Assembly: GCA_964464635.1 (NCBI GenBank)
Contig: CAYXGT010000069.1
Coordinates: forward strand, 1-15,098
Length of the DNA stretch: 15,098 nucleotides
Origin: CAYLMG01 sp964464635
GTDB taxonomy: Bacteria > Planctomycetota > Phycisphaerae > Sedimentisphaerales > Anaerobacaceae
Reading direction: 5' to 3'
Shown: positions 7,087 through 14,491 of the stretch, piece after piece
How the letters are laid out: each line of letters starts with the position of its first letter
Numbering within the stretch: position 1 is the stretch's first letter
The notes under the pieces: model-generated
Seen by the model: the letters and a program-made list of their open reading frames with translations, nothing else
Told to the model about the DNA's origin: nothing
Database searches by the model: none
Program-made: the position numbers and the translations under genes

Positions 7087-7804
7087 GAAAAATTTCGTCC
7101 CATCCGTTGAAAAAAACATTATCGTTAGGTTCGAACTTATTTACGCCAATAAGAGCTGAATATTTATCATAAAGTTCTGTCAGCTTATTAAAAGCCTTAT
7201 GGGCTTCTTCGAACGGAATTTTGGAGAGCTTATCTCTATCCTTATCCATGTGCGCCCAACATTTATCTGTTAAATTTTTTACCTTTTCTGTGGTTTTTCT
7301 AAGCTCATCAATATCTTTTTCCACTTCACAGCAAAGAAGCGTTTGGACGTTCTCGCCTAATGATTCCTTGAAGAACCTTTCTGCACTACCGTGGATACTT
7401 TTACGACAAGATTGTTCTAAAAAAATTTTCTCTTCTTCGGTTCTATCCGGATAATCTTCTATCCGTTTCTGGTGGACTTTTTTGTAGATATATTCCACAT
7501 AGTTTTCAATGGATATTTCACATGCTCTCTTTTTGATATCTTCTAAAACCTGATAAAGGTTTTGAGCTCTTGATGTTTTATCAACAAGCCTTCGGATACC
7601 CATAGCTAAATAGACTACGTATGTATTGTTCAAGTATTTTAAGAAAATTTTATTTGGGCAGCTCTTAACATTTTCGTGATCTCTTAACCTCTCTAACATT
7701 CCTTTGGCAAAGTAAAGAAACTCCAACTCTTTTTTAATACGGTCAAAGCTCTTTTGCCATTTGTCCCATTTTTTAAAATCAGATTTTGCAGTTCGATTTT
7801 TCAC
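7061..7804 (-). CDS. uncharacterised helical protein, possible HEPN/AbiU2-like domain
   Basis: 247 residues, starting with GTG at 7804; the next in-frame Met is residue 36. The protein is almost wholly charged alpha helix with no signal peptide or membrane segment. YLAMGIRRLVDKTSRAQNL (65-83) and TDKCWAHMDKDRDKL (179-193, His185) resemble the paired helices of AbiU2-type HEPN proteins, where an (R/K)x4-6H-like element sits late in the domain. The canonical Arg is replaced here, so RNase activity is doubtful. It is convergent with the beta-helix gene and has its own promoter candidate. Base composition is AT-rich and it is flanked by dispersed repeats, which fits an accessory gene. The HEPN call is a recollection of family pattern, not a database match. 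Confidence 0.72.
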   Translation of the reverse strand: MKNRTAKSDFKKWDKWQKSFDRIKKELEFLYFAKGMLERLRDHENVKSCPNKIFLKYLNNTYVVYLAMGIRRLVDKTSRAQNLYQVLEDIKKRACEISIENYVEYIYKKVHQKRIEDYPDRTEEEKIFLEQSCRKSIHGSAERFFKESLGENVQTLLCCEVEKDIDELRKTTEKVKNLTDKCWAHMDKDRDKLSKIPFEEAHKAFNKLTELYDKYSALIGVNKFEPNDNVFFNGWDEIFLKETFDKK

Positions 7805-7876
7805 AAGATATTATCTCTTGTAATGCTCCCCGTTAAGCAAGTAAAGATTAGGATTTTGCCAAAAATTTATCCAAGC

Positions 7877-7905
7877 ATTGTCCTGAAAATTGTTTCCATT
7901 GTCAA
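7877..7905 (-). promoter_or_regulatory. sigma70-type promoter for the 7061-7804 gene
   Basis: On the minus strand a perfect -35 TTGACA (7905-7900) is followed after exactly 17 bp by GACAAT (7882-7877, 4 of 6 matches to TATAAT). The predicted start near 7870 leaves a leader of about 65 nt. ACAAGA and TCTTGT (7803-7808 and 7815-7820) form a small inverted repeat across the start codon that could affect translation. Confidence 0.5.
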
Positions 7906-7935
7906 GAGTATTGACCTAATAAATAAAAGAATAAA

Positions 7936-8126
7936 TGCGGCTTTTGAGCTTTGCGGTGAAAATTTTTCTTCGTGCTCTTCGTGGTTCACTTTCTGTTTGC
8001 TTTTTACTTTATAATTTTTACCTTTTATTTTTTACCTTTTACTTTTCTCTCTCTTTGCCTTCTGTGGCATAAAAACAGTGTTAATCAGTGTCTAAAATTC
8101 TTCGTGCTCTTCGTGACCTTCGTTGT
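7936..8126. repeat. dispersed low-complexity intergenic repeat block
   Basis: An 18-bp direct repeat, TTCTTCGTGCTCTTCGTG, occurs at 7966-7983 and 8098-8115. Between them are two TTTTTACCTTTTA units (about 8015-8041) and phrases such as TTCTGTGGCAT and TTAATCAGTGTCTAAA. The whole has the look of the TTCGTG-type intergenic filler common in environmental bacterial genomes. No gene is supported in 7906-8126; the plus-strand frame across 7754-8014 has no coding features. Confidence 0.6.
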
Positions 8127-9359
8127 TCAATCTTTTTTATCCGTTTGAATCTTATCACGGCTTTTTTCTATAATCTCTGACAGAATCTCAAAGGCGGCAC
8201 TATCGATTTCACCTGATGCTGTATTACTCAGAACAACCAACCCCGCCCGATATTTTGCATTGAATCCGATAAAGCTGTGATAACCGGCTGTCCCGCCGTT
8301 ATGCCATACTATATACCCGTCGCTGTCTTCCGAATCCAGAATGTGCCAGCCGAGAGCTATTCTCATAACATCGTTTATTACATTTGTCTGCCTGTGAGTT
8401 TTTTCCATTGATTCGTAAAGCTGCGTTTCATTTATTCCCATATTGGCCTTGAGAAATTTCATCATATCATTAGCGCTCGACCGTATCGCACCACAGCCGG
8501 CCAGTACAAGAAAATCCCAATTGCCCATAGGAGTTTTAATTGTAATACCTGCCGGCCACAGCGGATTCCTCCCGTATCCCTGTGCGAGCCTTTTCTTCTG
8601 CTGCTCGCTCAGGGTTATCCGCGTATCGTTCATCCCCAAAGGCCCGCATATATTACTTACCAATAGCTGCTCATATTTTCTTTCCTCGGCAAGCTCGAGA
8701 ATATGTCCCAGCAGCCCCATCCCGAGATTCGAATAATCGTATTTTGCACCGGGCTCTCTTTCCAGCTTGTAACTCGAAAGGAATTCGCAAAGCTCTTTTT
8801 CCGAATAGAGCGAATATGGATTATTCAAACCAGCCAATACATTCATATTATTAGGTATTCTCGGCAGAGCCGATGTATGCGTCGCCAAGTCTATCAGCCT
8901 TATCAACCTGCCGTTGAAGTCAGGAACATTTACATCTGCAGGCAAAAATTTATCAATCGTATCATTGAAATCTGCCTTCCCCCTCGCTGCCGCATCGGCA
9001 AGAAGCAACGTTGTAAATACCTTTGTTATCGAGCCGATTTCATAAATCGTGTCCCCATCAGGGGCCTCATTGCTGTCTGAATGAACCTTGCCGTAGCTGA
9101 ATACCGCGTTTGCATCACCTTTTATTACACCGACACTTACGCCAACGAGTTTTCCCTCTTCCATCAACGGCTTGATTTTATTATCGACTATCGCTTTCAG
9201 TATCTCTGTTTGGCTTCTTACATCAATTTCCTGAGTTGTATCTTTTTTATCTTTACAGCAGCAGAGAAAACATAATGACAGAATACAAACCACACCCCAA
9301 ATTATAAGCTGTTCAGCTCTCGAATTTAACGGAGGCTTTCTTTTCCCGTATTTGCTCAT
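8127..9359 (-). CDS. serine beta-lactamase/esterase-family (class C fold) membrane-anchored protein
   Basis: 410 residues from the ATG at 9359. A longer in-frame start at 9458 would run 77 nt into purH and adds no plausible sequence. Residues 17-35 form a hydrophobic anchor ending in clustered cysteines (C30, C33, C34, C35), so it is an uncleaved anchor or an atypical lipoprotein; the lipobox is not canonical. The PF00144-type catalytic motifs are intact: SITK (S110, K113), YSN (Y209-N211) and HNGG (H343). GAKYDYSNLGMGLLGHILE is typical of the family. Members include AmpC-like beta-lactamases, D-amino-acid peptidases, AmpH-like proteins and esterases, and the sequence does not decide between them. 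It should act outside the cytoplasmic membrane. It begins 22 nt after purH and probably ends that transcription unit. Confidence 0.9.
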   Translation of the reverse strand: MSKYGKRKPPLNSRAEQLIIWGVVCILSLCFLCCCKDKKDTTQEIDVRSQTEILKAIVDNKIKPLMEEGKLVGVSVGVIKGDANAVFSYGKVHSDSNEAPDGDTIYEIGSITKVFTTLLLADAAARGKADFNDTIDKFLPADVNVPDFNGRLIRLIDLATHTSALPRIPNNMNVLAGLNNPYSLYSEKELCEFLSSYKLEREPGAKYDYSNLGMGLLGHILELAEERKYEQLLVSNICGPLGMNDTRITLSEQQKKRLAQGYGRNPLWPAGITIKTPMGNWDFLVLAGCGAIRSSANDMMKFLKANMGINETQLYESMEKTHRQTNVINDVMRIALGWHILDSEDSDGYIVWHNGGTAGYHSFIGFNAKYRAGLVVLSNTASGEIDSAAFEILSEIIEKSRDKIQTDKKD

Positions 9360-9381
9360 ATACTGATGCACTCGGTAAGAA

Positions 9382-10992
9382 TCAATGCTTAAAATGCCTC
9401 TTGCCTGTAAAGACCATCGCAACGCCCAGCCTGTCAGCCGCTGCGATAACCTCATCATCTTTTTTCGAGCCGCCCGGCTGAACTATCGCTGCTACACCGG
9501 CGCCGGCAGCGTTCTCGACATTATCGGCAAATGGGAAAAACGCATCCGATGCCAGGACAGACCCTTTTGCCTCCTCGCCCGCTTTGCTTATCGCTATCCT
9601 GCCTGACTCGACCCTGTTCATCTGTCCCGCACCGACGCCGATTACCTTTTTATTTTTAACAAGCACTATCGCATTGCTCTTGGTATGCTTGACAACTATC
9701 CACGCCATCCTCAAATCCTCAAGCTGTTTTTCTGTCGGCTGAACCTTCGTCACAAATCTTAAGTTCTCCGGCTCCCAGCCGGCCAGGTTGCGCTTCTGCA
9801 GCAGCAGTCCTCCGACAACGCAGCGAACATCGTACTCATCGGAATCGATTTGCGTTCGTTGTATCGGCCCGGTCTCCATCAGACGAACCCTGCCGCCCCA
9901 CGCCTTAAGCGTACGAATAACCTCAACCGCGTCAGCCTCGAATTCCGGCGCTATAATCACCTCCGCGAAGAATCCCCCTGCCCCCCTGGCCTTGCCGAAT
10001 ATGCTGTATGATTCCATTATCATTGTCGCAAGCTCGACATCAACCTTTCTGTTAAGTGCGATTATCCCGCCGAACGCGCTGATAACGTCACCCTCGTATG
10101 CCTTCTGATAAGCCGCTTTAATGTCATCATCGACCGCAGCACCGCAGGCATTCAGATGTTTGACAACCACAGCAGCAGGCTCGCTGAACTCCTTTACAAG
10201 CTCGAACGCTGCATTCGTATCCATAAAGTTATTAAAGCTGATCTCCGTCCCCCCTTCCAGCAGTCTTGCACTGCATACCGAGACCTCTCCGCTCGCCGCA
10301 AGTTTATACAGCGCACCGGCCTGATGCGGGTTCTCACCGTAGCGAAGTGACGCCGCCTTCTTAACCGAAATCGAAACCTTCTCGGCGAACTCAGCACCGG
10401 CCCGCAGATTCAAATACCTCGCAATCGCTGCATCATATCCTGCTGTCAGAGCAAACGCCTGTCGTGCAAGCTTGCTTCGCACAGCAGCACTTACTCCGCC
10501 TCCGCTCGTCTCCATCTGCTTAATCACCTGTTCATATTGTCCCGGCTCTGTTACTACCGTCACGAATTTATGATTCTTCGCCGCCGAGCGAATCATACTC
10601 GGCCCGCCGATATCGATATTCTCTATCGCATCCTCGAAGCTGCAGTCCTTTTTCGCTGTCGTCTCTTCGAAAGGATAAAGGTTCACGCAGACAAGGTCAA
10701 TCGGCTCAATCCCCTTTTCCTTCATCGCCGCCGTATGTTCAGCCTTGTCACGCAATCCCAGAAGTGCTCCGTGTATCTTAGGGTGCAGGGTCTTGACTCT
10801 GCCGTCCATCATTTCGCCGAACCCTGTTACCTGCTCAACGTCCACAACCTCAAGGCCGCCTTCTCTCAATGCCTTTGCTGTCCCGCCGGTGCTTATAATT
10901 TTCACCCCCATCCCGCTGAGCTTCTTCGCAAATTCAACCACCCCGTTCTTGTCTGAAACGCTGATTAAAGCTATCCTTATCTTAACGTCCAT
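9382..10992 (-). CDS. purH: bifunctional AICAR transformylase / IMP cyclohydrolase
   Basis: 536 residues, at the long end of the normal range. It catalyses the last two steps of de novo purine synthesis, AICAR to FAICAR to IMP, in the cytoplasm. The N-terminal MGS-like cyclohydrolase domain (about 1-150) shows ISVSDKNGVVEFA, STGGTAK and KTLHPKIHGALL (67-78). The transformylase domain follows with LRYGENPHQAGALYK (216-230), VVKHLNACGAA (266-276), TKSNAIVLVKN and GVGAGQMNRVES (462-473), then SDAFFPFAD and QPGGSKKDDEV. The catalytic Lys-His pair (K268, H269) is present, while the usual KHxNPCG reads KHLNACG. A GGAG lies 8 nt before the ATG. Neighbours are a beta-propeller lipoprotein 66 nt upstream and the beta-lactamase-family gene 22 nt downstream, neither a purine gene. 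Confidence 0.97.
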   Translation of the reverse strand: MDVKIRIALISVSDKNGVVEFAKKLSGMGVKIISTGGTAKALREGGLEVVDVEQVTGFGEMMDGRVKTLHPKIHGALLGLRDKAEHTAAMKEKGIEPIDLVCVNLYPFEETTAKKDCSFEDAIENIDIGGPSMIRSAAKNHKFVTVVTEPGQYEQVIKQMETSGGGVSAAVRSKLARQAFALTAGYDAAIARYLNLRAGAEFAEKVSISVKKAASLRYGENPHQAGALYKLAASGEVSVCSARLLEGGTEISFNNFMDTNAAFELVKEFSEPAAVVVKHLNACGAAVDDDIKAAYQKAYEGDVISAFGGIIALNRKVDVELATMIMESYSIFGKARGAGGFFAEVIIAPEFEADAVEVIRTLKAWGGRVRLMETGPIQRTQIDSDEYDVRCVVGGLLLQKRNLAGWEPENLRFVTKVQPTEKQLEDLRMAWIVVKHTKSNAIVLVKNKKVIGVGAGQMNRVESGRIAISKAGEEAKGSVLASDAFFPFADNVENAAGAGVAAIVQPGGSKKDDEVIAAADRLGVAMVFTGKRHFKH

Positions 10993-11058
10993 CGAAATCG
11001 CTCCATCAAAAAAATTGTCTCTGTCCCTGATTTACCCTCATCCTTAATTCTCAGTTGT

Positions 11059-12180
11059 TCACTTTTCAGCCGGCTGAAGGCACGCTATCCGCCCCCTTGC
11101 ATCTGCGACATACATCTTCGAATCGTTAACATTCGCTGAATATTTGCTGACCCCCGTAAGATTCACAGAATACAGCAGTTCTGCCTGGCTATTATCCATC
11201 ACAATAAGTTTACATTCTTTCGAAATCACATACGCTCTGCCCCTCGACTCCGCAAGCAGCTCCACACCGTCCGCAACCTGCCACTTAAACGTTCCTGATA
11301 TTTTATCTATCGCCGCCAGCCCTCTCTCTTCCACATATTGATACACAACTCTTGCTGTTACTACAGGCCCTTCTTTAAGAACGGCCCCAGCCTTGTACTT
11401 CCACTCGAGTTCACCGCTGAATAAATCTAAGCTGTAAACGTTCGTATCCTTGCTCGCGAATATCAATCGCACTCCGTCGCTCACCATAGGCCCCACAATC
11501 TCACCGTCTGCCTTAAACGGCTTCCACAATTGTCTTGGCCGGTCAGGTGTTATACAAAGCATATCGCCCGCAACCGTCGAAAAAACTACGTATTCTTCGT
11601 CCGCGAGGATATATGTAATCGGGGAATCGCTAATCGCCGCCGCCTCGAAAACCTGAACCATATTCTGCGCGTTGTATGTATGAACCCGCCTGTCCGAGCC
11701 GCCTATATAAAAGAAATTACTATTCCGCGCCGCAGGACAGACAACTCCGAAATCAAAGCTCTTTTCACTTTTGTCCTCACCGAAACCCAAATCCATCTCC
11801 AGAAGCTTATTGCCGACAATCGTATAAATCTCGTCCTCAAAATGACTGAATCCGAGAACCGGAAATGCCTCCTCTCCGATACTCCTGCTGAAAAGAACCC
11901 TGCCTGTATTCCTGTTCATCGCTACAAGGTAATTGCAGCTCGAAAGCCCGTACACCCTGTCATCAACAATATATAATTGCTTCAGTTCCTCACCGACCTT
12001 CATCGGCATCTCGCTCTGCCAGACCATCTCAAGTCCCGACTCCCTGAGGAGCTCCTTCGAGACTAAAGGCTCTAGTACCAGCTTCTGCAGCTCGATCCCC
12101 GCATCCTTCTTACCACCGTTACAGCCGAAGGCTCCCGCCAAAACTATTACCAGCAGTAAAATCAATCCGCCTCGCTTCAT
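11059..12180 (-). CDS. PQQ-type beta-propeller lipoprotein
   Basis: 373 residues. The N terminus (MKRGGLILLLVIVLAGAFGC) is a lipoprotein-like signal with Cys20 as the likely lipidated residue; the -3 position is Ala rather than Leu. The rest is a beta-propeller with degenerate PQQ-repeat blades, seen best at YLVAMNRNTGRVLF (84-97), VYSLDLFSGELEW (238-250) and GLAAIDKISGTFKW (277-290). There are no PQQ-dehydrogenase catalytic residues, so it is a binding or scaffold protein, BamB-like in fold; a role in outer-membrane assembly is only a guess. GAGG lies about 10 nt before the ATG. It sits between the 98-residue protein (54-nt gap) and purH (66-nt gap). Confidence 0.82.
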   Translation of the reverse strand: MKRGGLILLLVIVLAGAFGCNGGKKDAGIELQKLVLEPLVSKELLRESGLEMVWQSEMPMKVGEELKQLYIVDDRVYGLSSCNYLVAMNRNTGRVLFSRSIGEEAFPVLGFSHFEDEIYTIVGNKLLEMDLGFGEDKSEKSFDFGVVCPAARNSNFFYIGGSDRRVHTYNAQNMVQVFEAAAISDSPITYILADEEYVVFSTVAGDMLCITPDRPRQLWKPFKADGEIVGPMVSDGVRLIFASKDTNVYSLDLFSGELEWKYKAGAVLKEGPVVTARVVYQYVEERGLAAIDKISGTFKWQVADGVELLAESRGRAYVISKECKLIVMDNSQAELLYSVNLTGVSKYSANVNDSKMYVADARGRIACLQPAEK

Positions 12181-12234
12181 CGTCCTTTATCCTCTCAAAA
12201 TCTTTATATTGCAATACTTCTTTTCATCACCGCA

Positions 12235-12531
12235 TCAATCCATCCTGACGTAATCTGCCAAATCCACGTCCTGCTCCTTCTCGAACTCCTGCATCTGCTC
12301 TATCCGCTCGATATCGTCCTGTATCCTGTTGGCCAGCTTGAATATATAGGGCTTACCGTCCAGCCGGTTCTGCAAATCTTCCAGCATAGGCTCCCAGCTG
12401 CCCCCGTAAAGCTGCCTTTTAAGGATAACCAGCATTCGCTGCTCTTCGCTTAAGCTGTTAACATAGTCGCTGACACCTTTTCTGACAGCCGTTTTACCGC
12501 CCTTTTCGCCTTTTTCTCCTCTGCCTGCCAT
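12235..12531 (-). CDS. small conserved-looking hypothetical protein
   Basis: 98 residues that I do not assign to a family. The first 20 residues are basic and Gly/Lys-rich (MAGRGEKGEKGGKTAVRKG). The remainder is predicted helical (LSEEQRMLVILKRQLYGGSW, then DIERIEQMQEFEKEQDVDLADYV). There is no signal peptide or membrane segment. AGGGA lies 8 nt before the ATG, and the housekeeping-like codon use supports a real gene. As first gene of the lipoprotein-purH-lactamase unit it could be a regulator or nucleic-acid-binding protein, given the charged tail, but nothing in the sequence proves this. Confidence 0.75.
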   Translation of the reverse strand: MAGRGEKGEKGGKTAVRKGVSDYVNSLSEEQRMLVILKRQLYGGSWEPMLEDLQNRLDGKPYIFKLANRIQDDIERIEQMQEFEKEQDVDLADYVRMD

Positions 12532-12691
12532 TTATTTATCCCTAAATCCGGTTTCCTTCTATAGGCGGACCAAATCCTGAACAATAAATACTAAATTCCC
12601 CGCCCCTTTGCAACATCTTTTCTGAACTAAAAACCAGCCCCGGCGAATTGTTATTCATTAAAAAAAACAGTTAATATTAAATAGTAAATAA
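12532..12691. other. intergenic, AT-rich; upstream of the minus-strand cluster and junction of the pheS fragment
   Basis: This stretch should hold the promoter of the 12531 gene; TTGCAA near 12615 with TATTTA 17 bp on is the best weak pair on the minus strand. An A-rich run (12659-12667) and in-frame stops precede the pheS homology, which begins abruptly at about 12692. No gene, hairpin terminator or IS end is recognisable. Confidence 0.4.
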
Positions 12692-13144
12692 AAACCGCCT
12701 ATCCACGTCGTTGCGCCGGGCAGGGTGTACAGGCCGGACACCGTCGATGCAACGCATATGTTTATGTTCCATCAGCTCGAAGCCCTTGTCGTCGATGAAG
12801 GAATCACTATGGTCGATATGAAAACGACCATCGACCAGTTTATTCACGCCTTTTTCGGCCCGGATACCAAATGGCGGTTTCGGCCGAGCTTTTTCCCGTT
12901 CACCGAGCCCAGCGGCGAGGTCGATTTGCTGATGGCTGATAAAACCGGCAGAGAGGACTGGGTTGAGATGGGCGGCTGCGGTATGGTTGACCCGAACGTC
13001 TTTGACGCCGTCGGTATCGATAGCGAAAAATATACCGGCTGGGCCTTCGGTTTTGGTATTGAGCGCCTCGCTATGCGAAAGTACGGAATAACCGACATCC
13101 GATTGTTTTTCGAAAACGACCTCCGCTTCTTGAGACAATTCTAA
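12692..13144 (+). pseudogene. pheS: phenylalanyl-tRNA synthetase alpha subunit, 5'-truncated remnant
   Basis: Homology begins right after an in-frame TAA (12689-12691) with KPPIHVVAPGRVYRPDTVDA and runs to a normal stop at 13144, about 150 residues. Class II synthetase motif 2 (GRVYRPDTVDATH..FHQLE) and motif 3 (GFGIERLAM) are intact, as are FRPSFFPFTEPSGEVD and WVEMGGCGMVDPNVF of the catalytic core. A full PheS is about 330-350 residues, so the N-terminal coiled coil, motif 1 and the first part of the catalytic domain are missing and are not found upstream in other frames. A GTG at 12725 could start a 139-residue product, but it would cut through motif 2 and has no spaced ribosome site. No pheT follows. 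It is probably a dead duplicate left by rearrangement or transfer, with a functional copy elsewhere; an assembly join is the alternative. Confidence 0.85.
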
Positions 13145-13149
13145 ATTGT

Positions 13150-13180
13150 TAACCGCAGACTTCGCAGATTACGTTGAATA
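13150..13180. repeat. fragment of AACCGCAGA..CGCAGATTACG intergenic repeat
   Basis: Directly after the pheS remnant, AACCGCAGACTTCGCAGATT contains GCAGA twice and resembles the accGCAGATTACGCAGATT type of dispersed intergenic repeat, here as a short relic. Confidence 0.35.
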
Positions 13181-13285
13181 ATAAATACATAGGATAAATT
13201 AAAATAATTTATTGCTTTATAAGCACAAGTATAGTAAAATTCAGTTTGGTGTTCTGATTGAAACAGCAACGAGTAAAAATCGAGT

Positions 13286-13313
13286 TTGCTAACAAAAAGT
13301 TGTTGTATATTAT
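13286..13313 (+). promoter_or_regulatory. candidate promoter for the deoxyribosyltransferase-like gene
   Basis: TTGCTA (13286-13291) and TATTAT (13308-13313) are separated by 16 bp, about 20 nt before the ATG at 13334. The surrounding 13181-13333 is AT-rich and holds no gene that I can support. Confidence 0.38.
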
Positions 13314-13333
13314 TATGTTAGACCAAACCAAGA

Positions 13334-14143
13334 ATGGATGAATATATGCAAGAGGACAAAAAGACTTGTTTTGTTATCTCACCAATCGGGTCTGATGAGT
13401 CGGAAATTCGCAAGAGGTCAGACCAGATTCTGAAGCACGTTCTTAAGCCAGCTTGTGATTCATGCGGATTCAACGCGATTCGGGCGGATGAGATATCTGA
13501 ACCTGGTATTATCACAAGCCAAGTGATCCAGCACATCATCGACGACCCCCTGGTTATTGCAGACCTTACAGGTAAGAATCCAAATGTATTCTATGAACTG
13601 GCAATCAGACATGCCATCCGAAAACCCCTTATCCAAATAATCCAAAAGGACGAAAAGCTTCCCTTTGATGTTGCAGGAATGAGAACCATTGCCGTCGATC
13701 ACAGAGACTTGGACAGTGTTGAGGAAGCAAAGAATGAAATAGTCAAGCAAATTAAAGCAATAATGAAGAAGAAACCAGATGAAATTGAATCCCCCATTTC
13801 CGTATCTTTGGAGTTGCAAGCACTAAGACATAGCGAGAATCCCGAAGAAAGATCTTTTGCTGAATTCCTTTCTGCTGTCTCTGACTTACGCTCAGATATT
13901 GCCTCTATTGATAAGCGACTCTCAACCCCAGAGAATCTCATCCCTCCGGACTATTTAAGGCAATTTGTCGGGTTATCAAGAAGTTATCCCAAAGAGCTTG
14001 ATTTTATGATAGAAGAAATCTATCACCGTCTACGGAGAATTATGGACGTAGAGCAACACAGGAAACAGCCATCAAAAGAAATTATGATTGAATTTGAACG
14101 TCTTGCGGATTTGTTAATTAGAATAAGGCGTGATATTGGGTAA
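13334..14143 (+). CDS. nucleoside deoxyribosyltransferase-like (DRHyd/TIR-like) protein with helical C-terminal region
   Basis: 269 residues. The N-terminal domain (about 10-125) has the pattern of a Rossmann-like superfamily related to nucleoside 2-deoxyribosyltransferases and TIR-like NAD-cleaving enzymes: CFVISPIG (12-19), then IADLTGKNPNVFYELAIRHA (75-94) with D77 and the likely nucleophile Glu88, then RKPLI. Such domains (DRHyd of Burroughs and co-workers) cleave or transfer N-glycosidic bonds of nucleotides and recur in bacterial conflict systems. Residues 125-265 are charged helices with probable coiled coil, perhaps for oligomerisation or sensing. The gene is alone, with no sensor or nuclease partner on its strand. 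Start is ambiguous between 13334 and 13346; neither has a strong ribosome site. It could also be a plain nucleotide-salvage enzyme, but the long helical extension argues against that. Confidence 0.8.
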   Translation: MDEYMQEDKKTCFVISPIGSDESEIRKRSDQILKHVLKPACDSCGFNAIRADEISEPGIITSQVIQHIIDDPLVIADLTGKNPNVFYELAIRHAIRKPLIQIIQKDEKLPFDVAGMRTIAVDHRDLDSVEEAKNEIVKQIKAIMKKKPDEIESPISVSLELQALRHSENPEERSFAEFLSAVSDLRSDIASIDKRLSTPENLIPPDYLRQFVGLSRSYPKELDFMIEEIYHRLRRIMDVEQHRKQPSKEIMIEFERLADLLIRIRRDIG

Positions 14144-14154
14144 TAACTGCATTC

Positions 14155-14400
14155 GCATGGATAGAAATTCCGTTAAATTCGTGCAATCCTCGGTTAAATA
14201 AATTTATGCCTTAGGTATTCGTTCCTTTTCGTGTTTATTCGTGGCTATTTCTCCACGGTTTATGCTTGTCCTGAGCATATTTATCCTGAGCTTGTCGAAG
14301 GACCTGTGGTGAGCAACGTCGAACCAGTCGAAGGGCCTGCGGTTCGCATTTTCTTTACCCACTGTAGGACGCTCATCGCGGCCTCCGCCATAAACTCGCA
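14155..14400. repeat. mosaic of dispersed intergenic repeats (TTCGTG and CTTGTCGAAGG families)
   Basis: The block joins phrases such as TTAAATTCGTGCAATCC and TTTATTCGTGGCTATT (about 14170-14250) with CCTGAGC twice (14270-14276, 14285-14291), CTTGTCGAAGGA (14291-14302) and GTCGAACCAGTCGAAGGG (14318-14335 region). CCTGAGCTTGTCGAAGG-type elements are widely known as non-coding intergenic repeats. The minus-strand frame over this DNA (14204-14401) contains FDKLRINMLRTS, a hallmark of falsely called proteins, so no gene is annotated. Confidence 0.65.
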
Positions 14401-14417
14401 TTTTTGCTGACTTACAG

Positions 14418-14442
14418 ATATAAGCAATGTAATTGCTTATGT
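14418..14442. terminator. hairpin between convergent genes, possible bidirectional terminator
   Basis: ATAAGCAAT (14420-14428) and ATTGCTTAT (14432-14440) form a perfect 9-bp stem with a GTA loop, extendable by two pairs on the plus-strand RNA. Only a short T stretch follows on the plus strand, and none on the minus strand. Position between two convergent genes supports a role in ending transcription, but the AT-rich stem is weak. Confidence 0.38.
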
Positions 14443-14491
14443 GTTTAAGGAAAGTTTGCGTTGGAAGCTTGTCATTTATTTGGCTGCAATA

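Noticed and set aside
7754..8014. Plus-strand frame of 86 codons, hydrophobic and Cys-containing
   Set aside because: Starts antisense inside the 7061-7804 gene and runs into low-complexity repeats; no ribosome site.
8015..8042. Short T-rich tandem units taken as a possible CRISPR-like array
   Set aside because: Only two units without spacers of constant length; simple low-complexity DNA.
9360..9458. Longer N terminus for the beta-lactamase-family protein starting at 9458
   Set aside because: It would overlap purH by 77 nt and adds no signal or domain; the ATG at 9359 leads directly into the hydrophobic anchor.
12677..13138. Minus-strand frame of 153 codons
   Set aside because: Antisense to the clear PheS fragment; no independent coding evidence.
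14204..14401. Minus-strand frame of 65 codons with FDKLRINMLRTS
   Set aside because: It translates a dispersed CTTGTCGAAGG-type intergenic repeat, a common source of false proteins.
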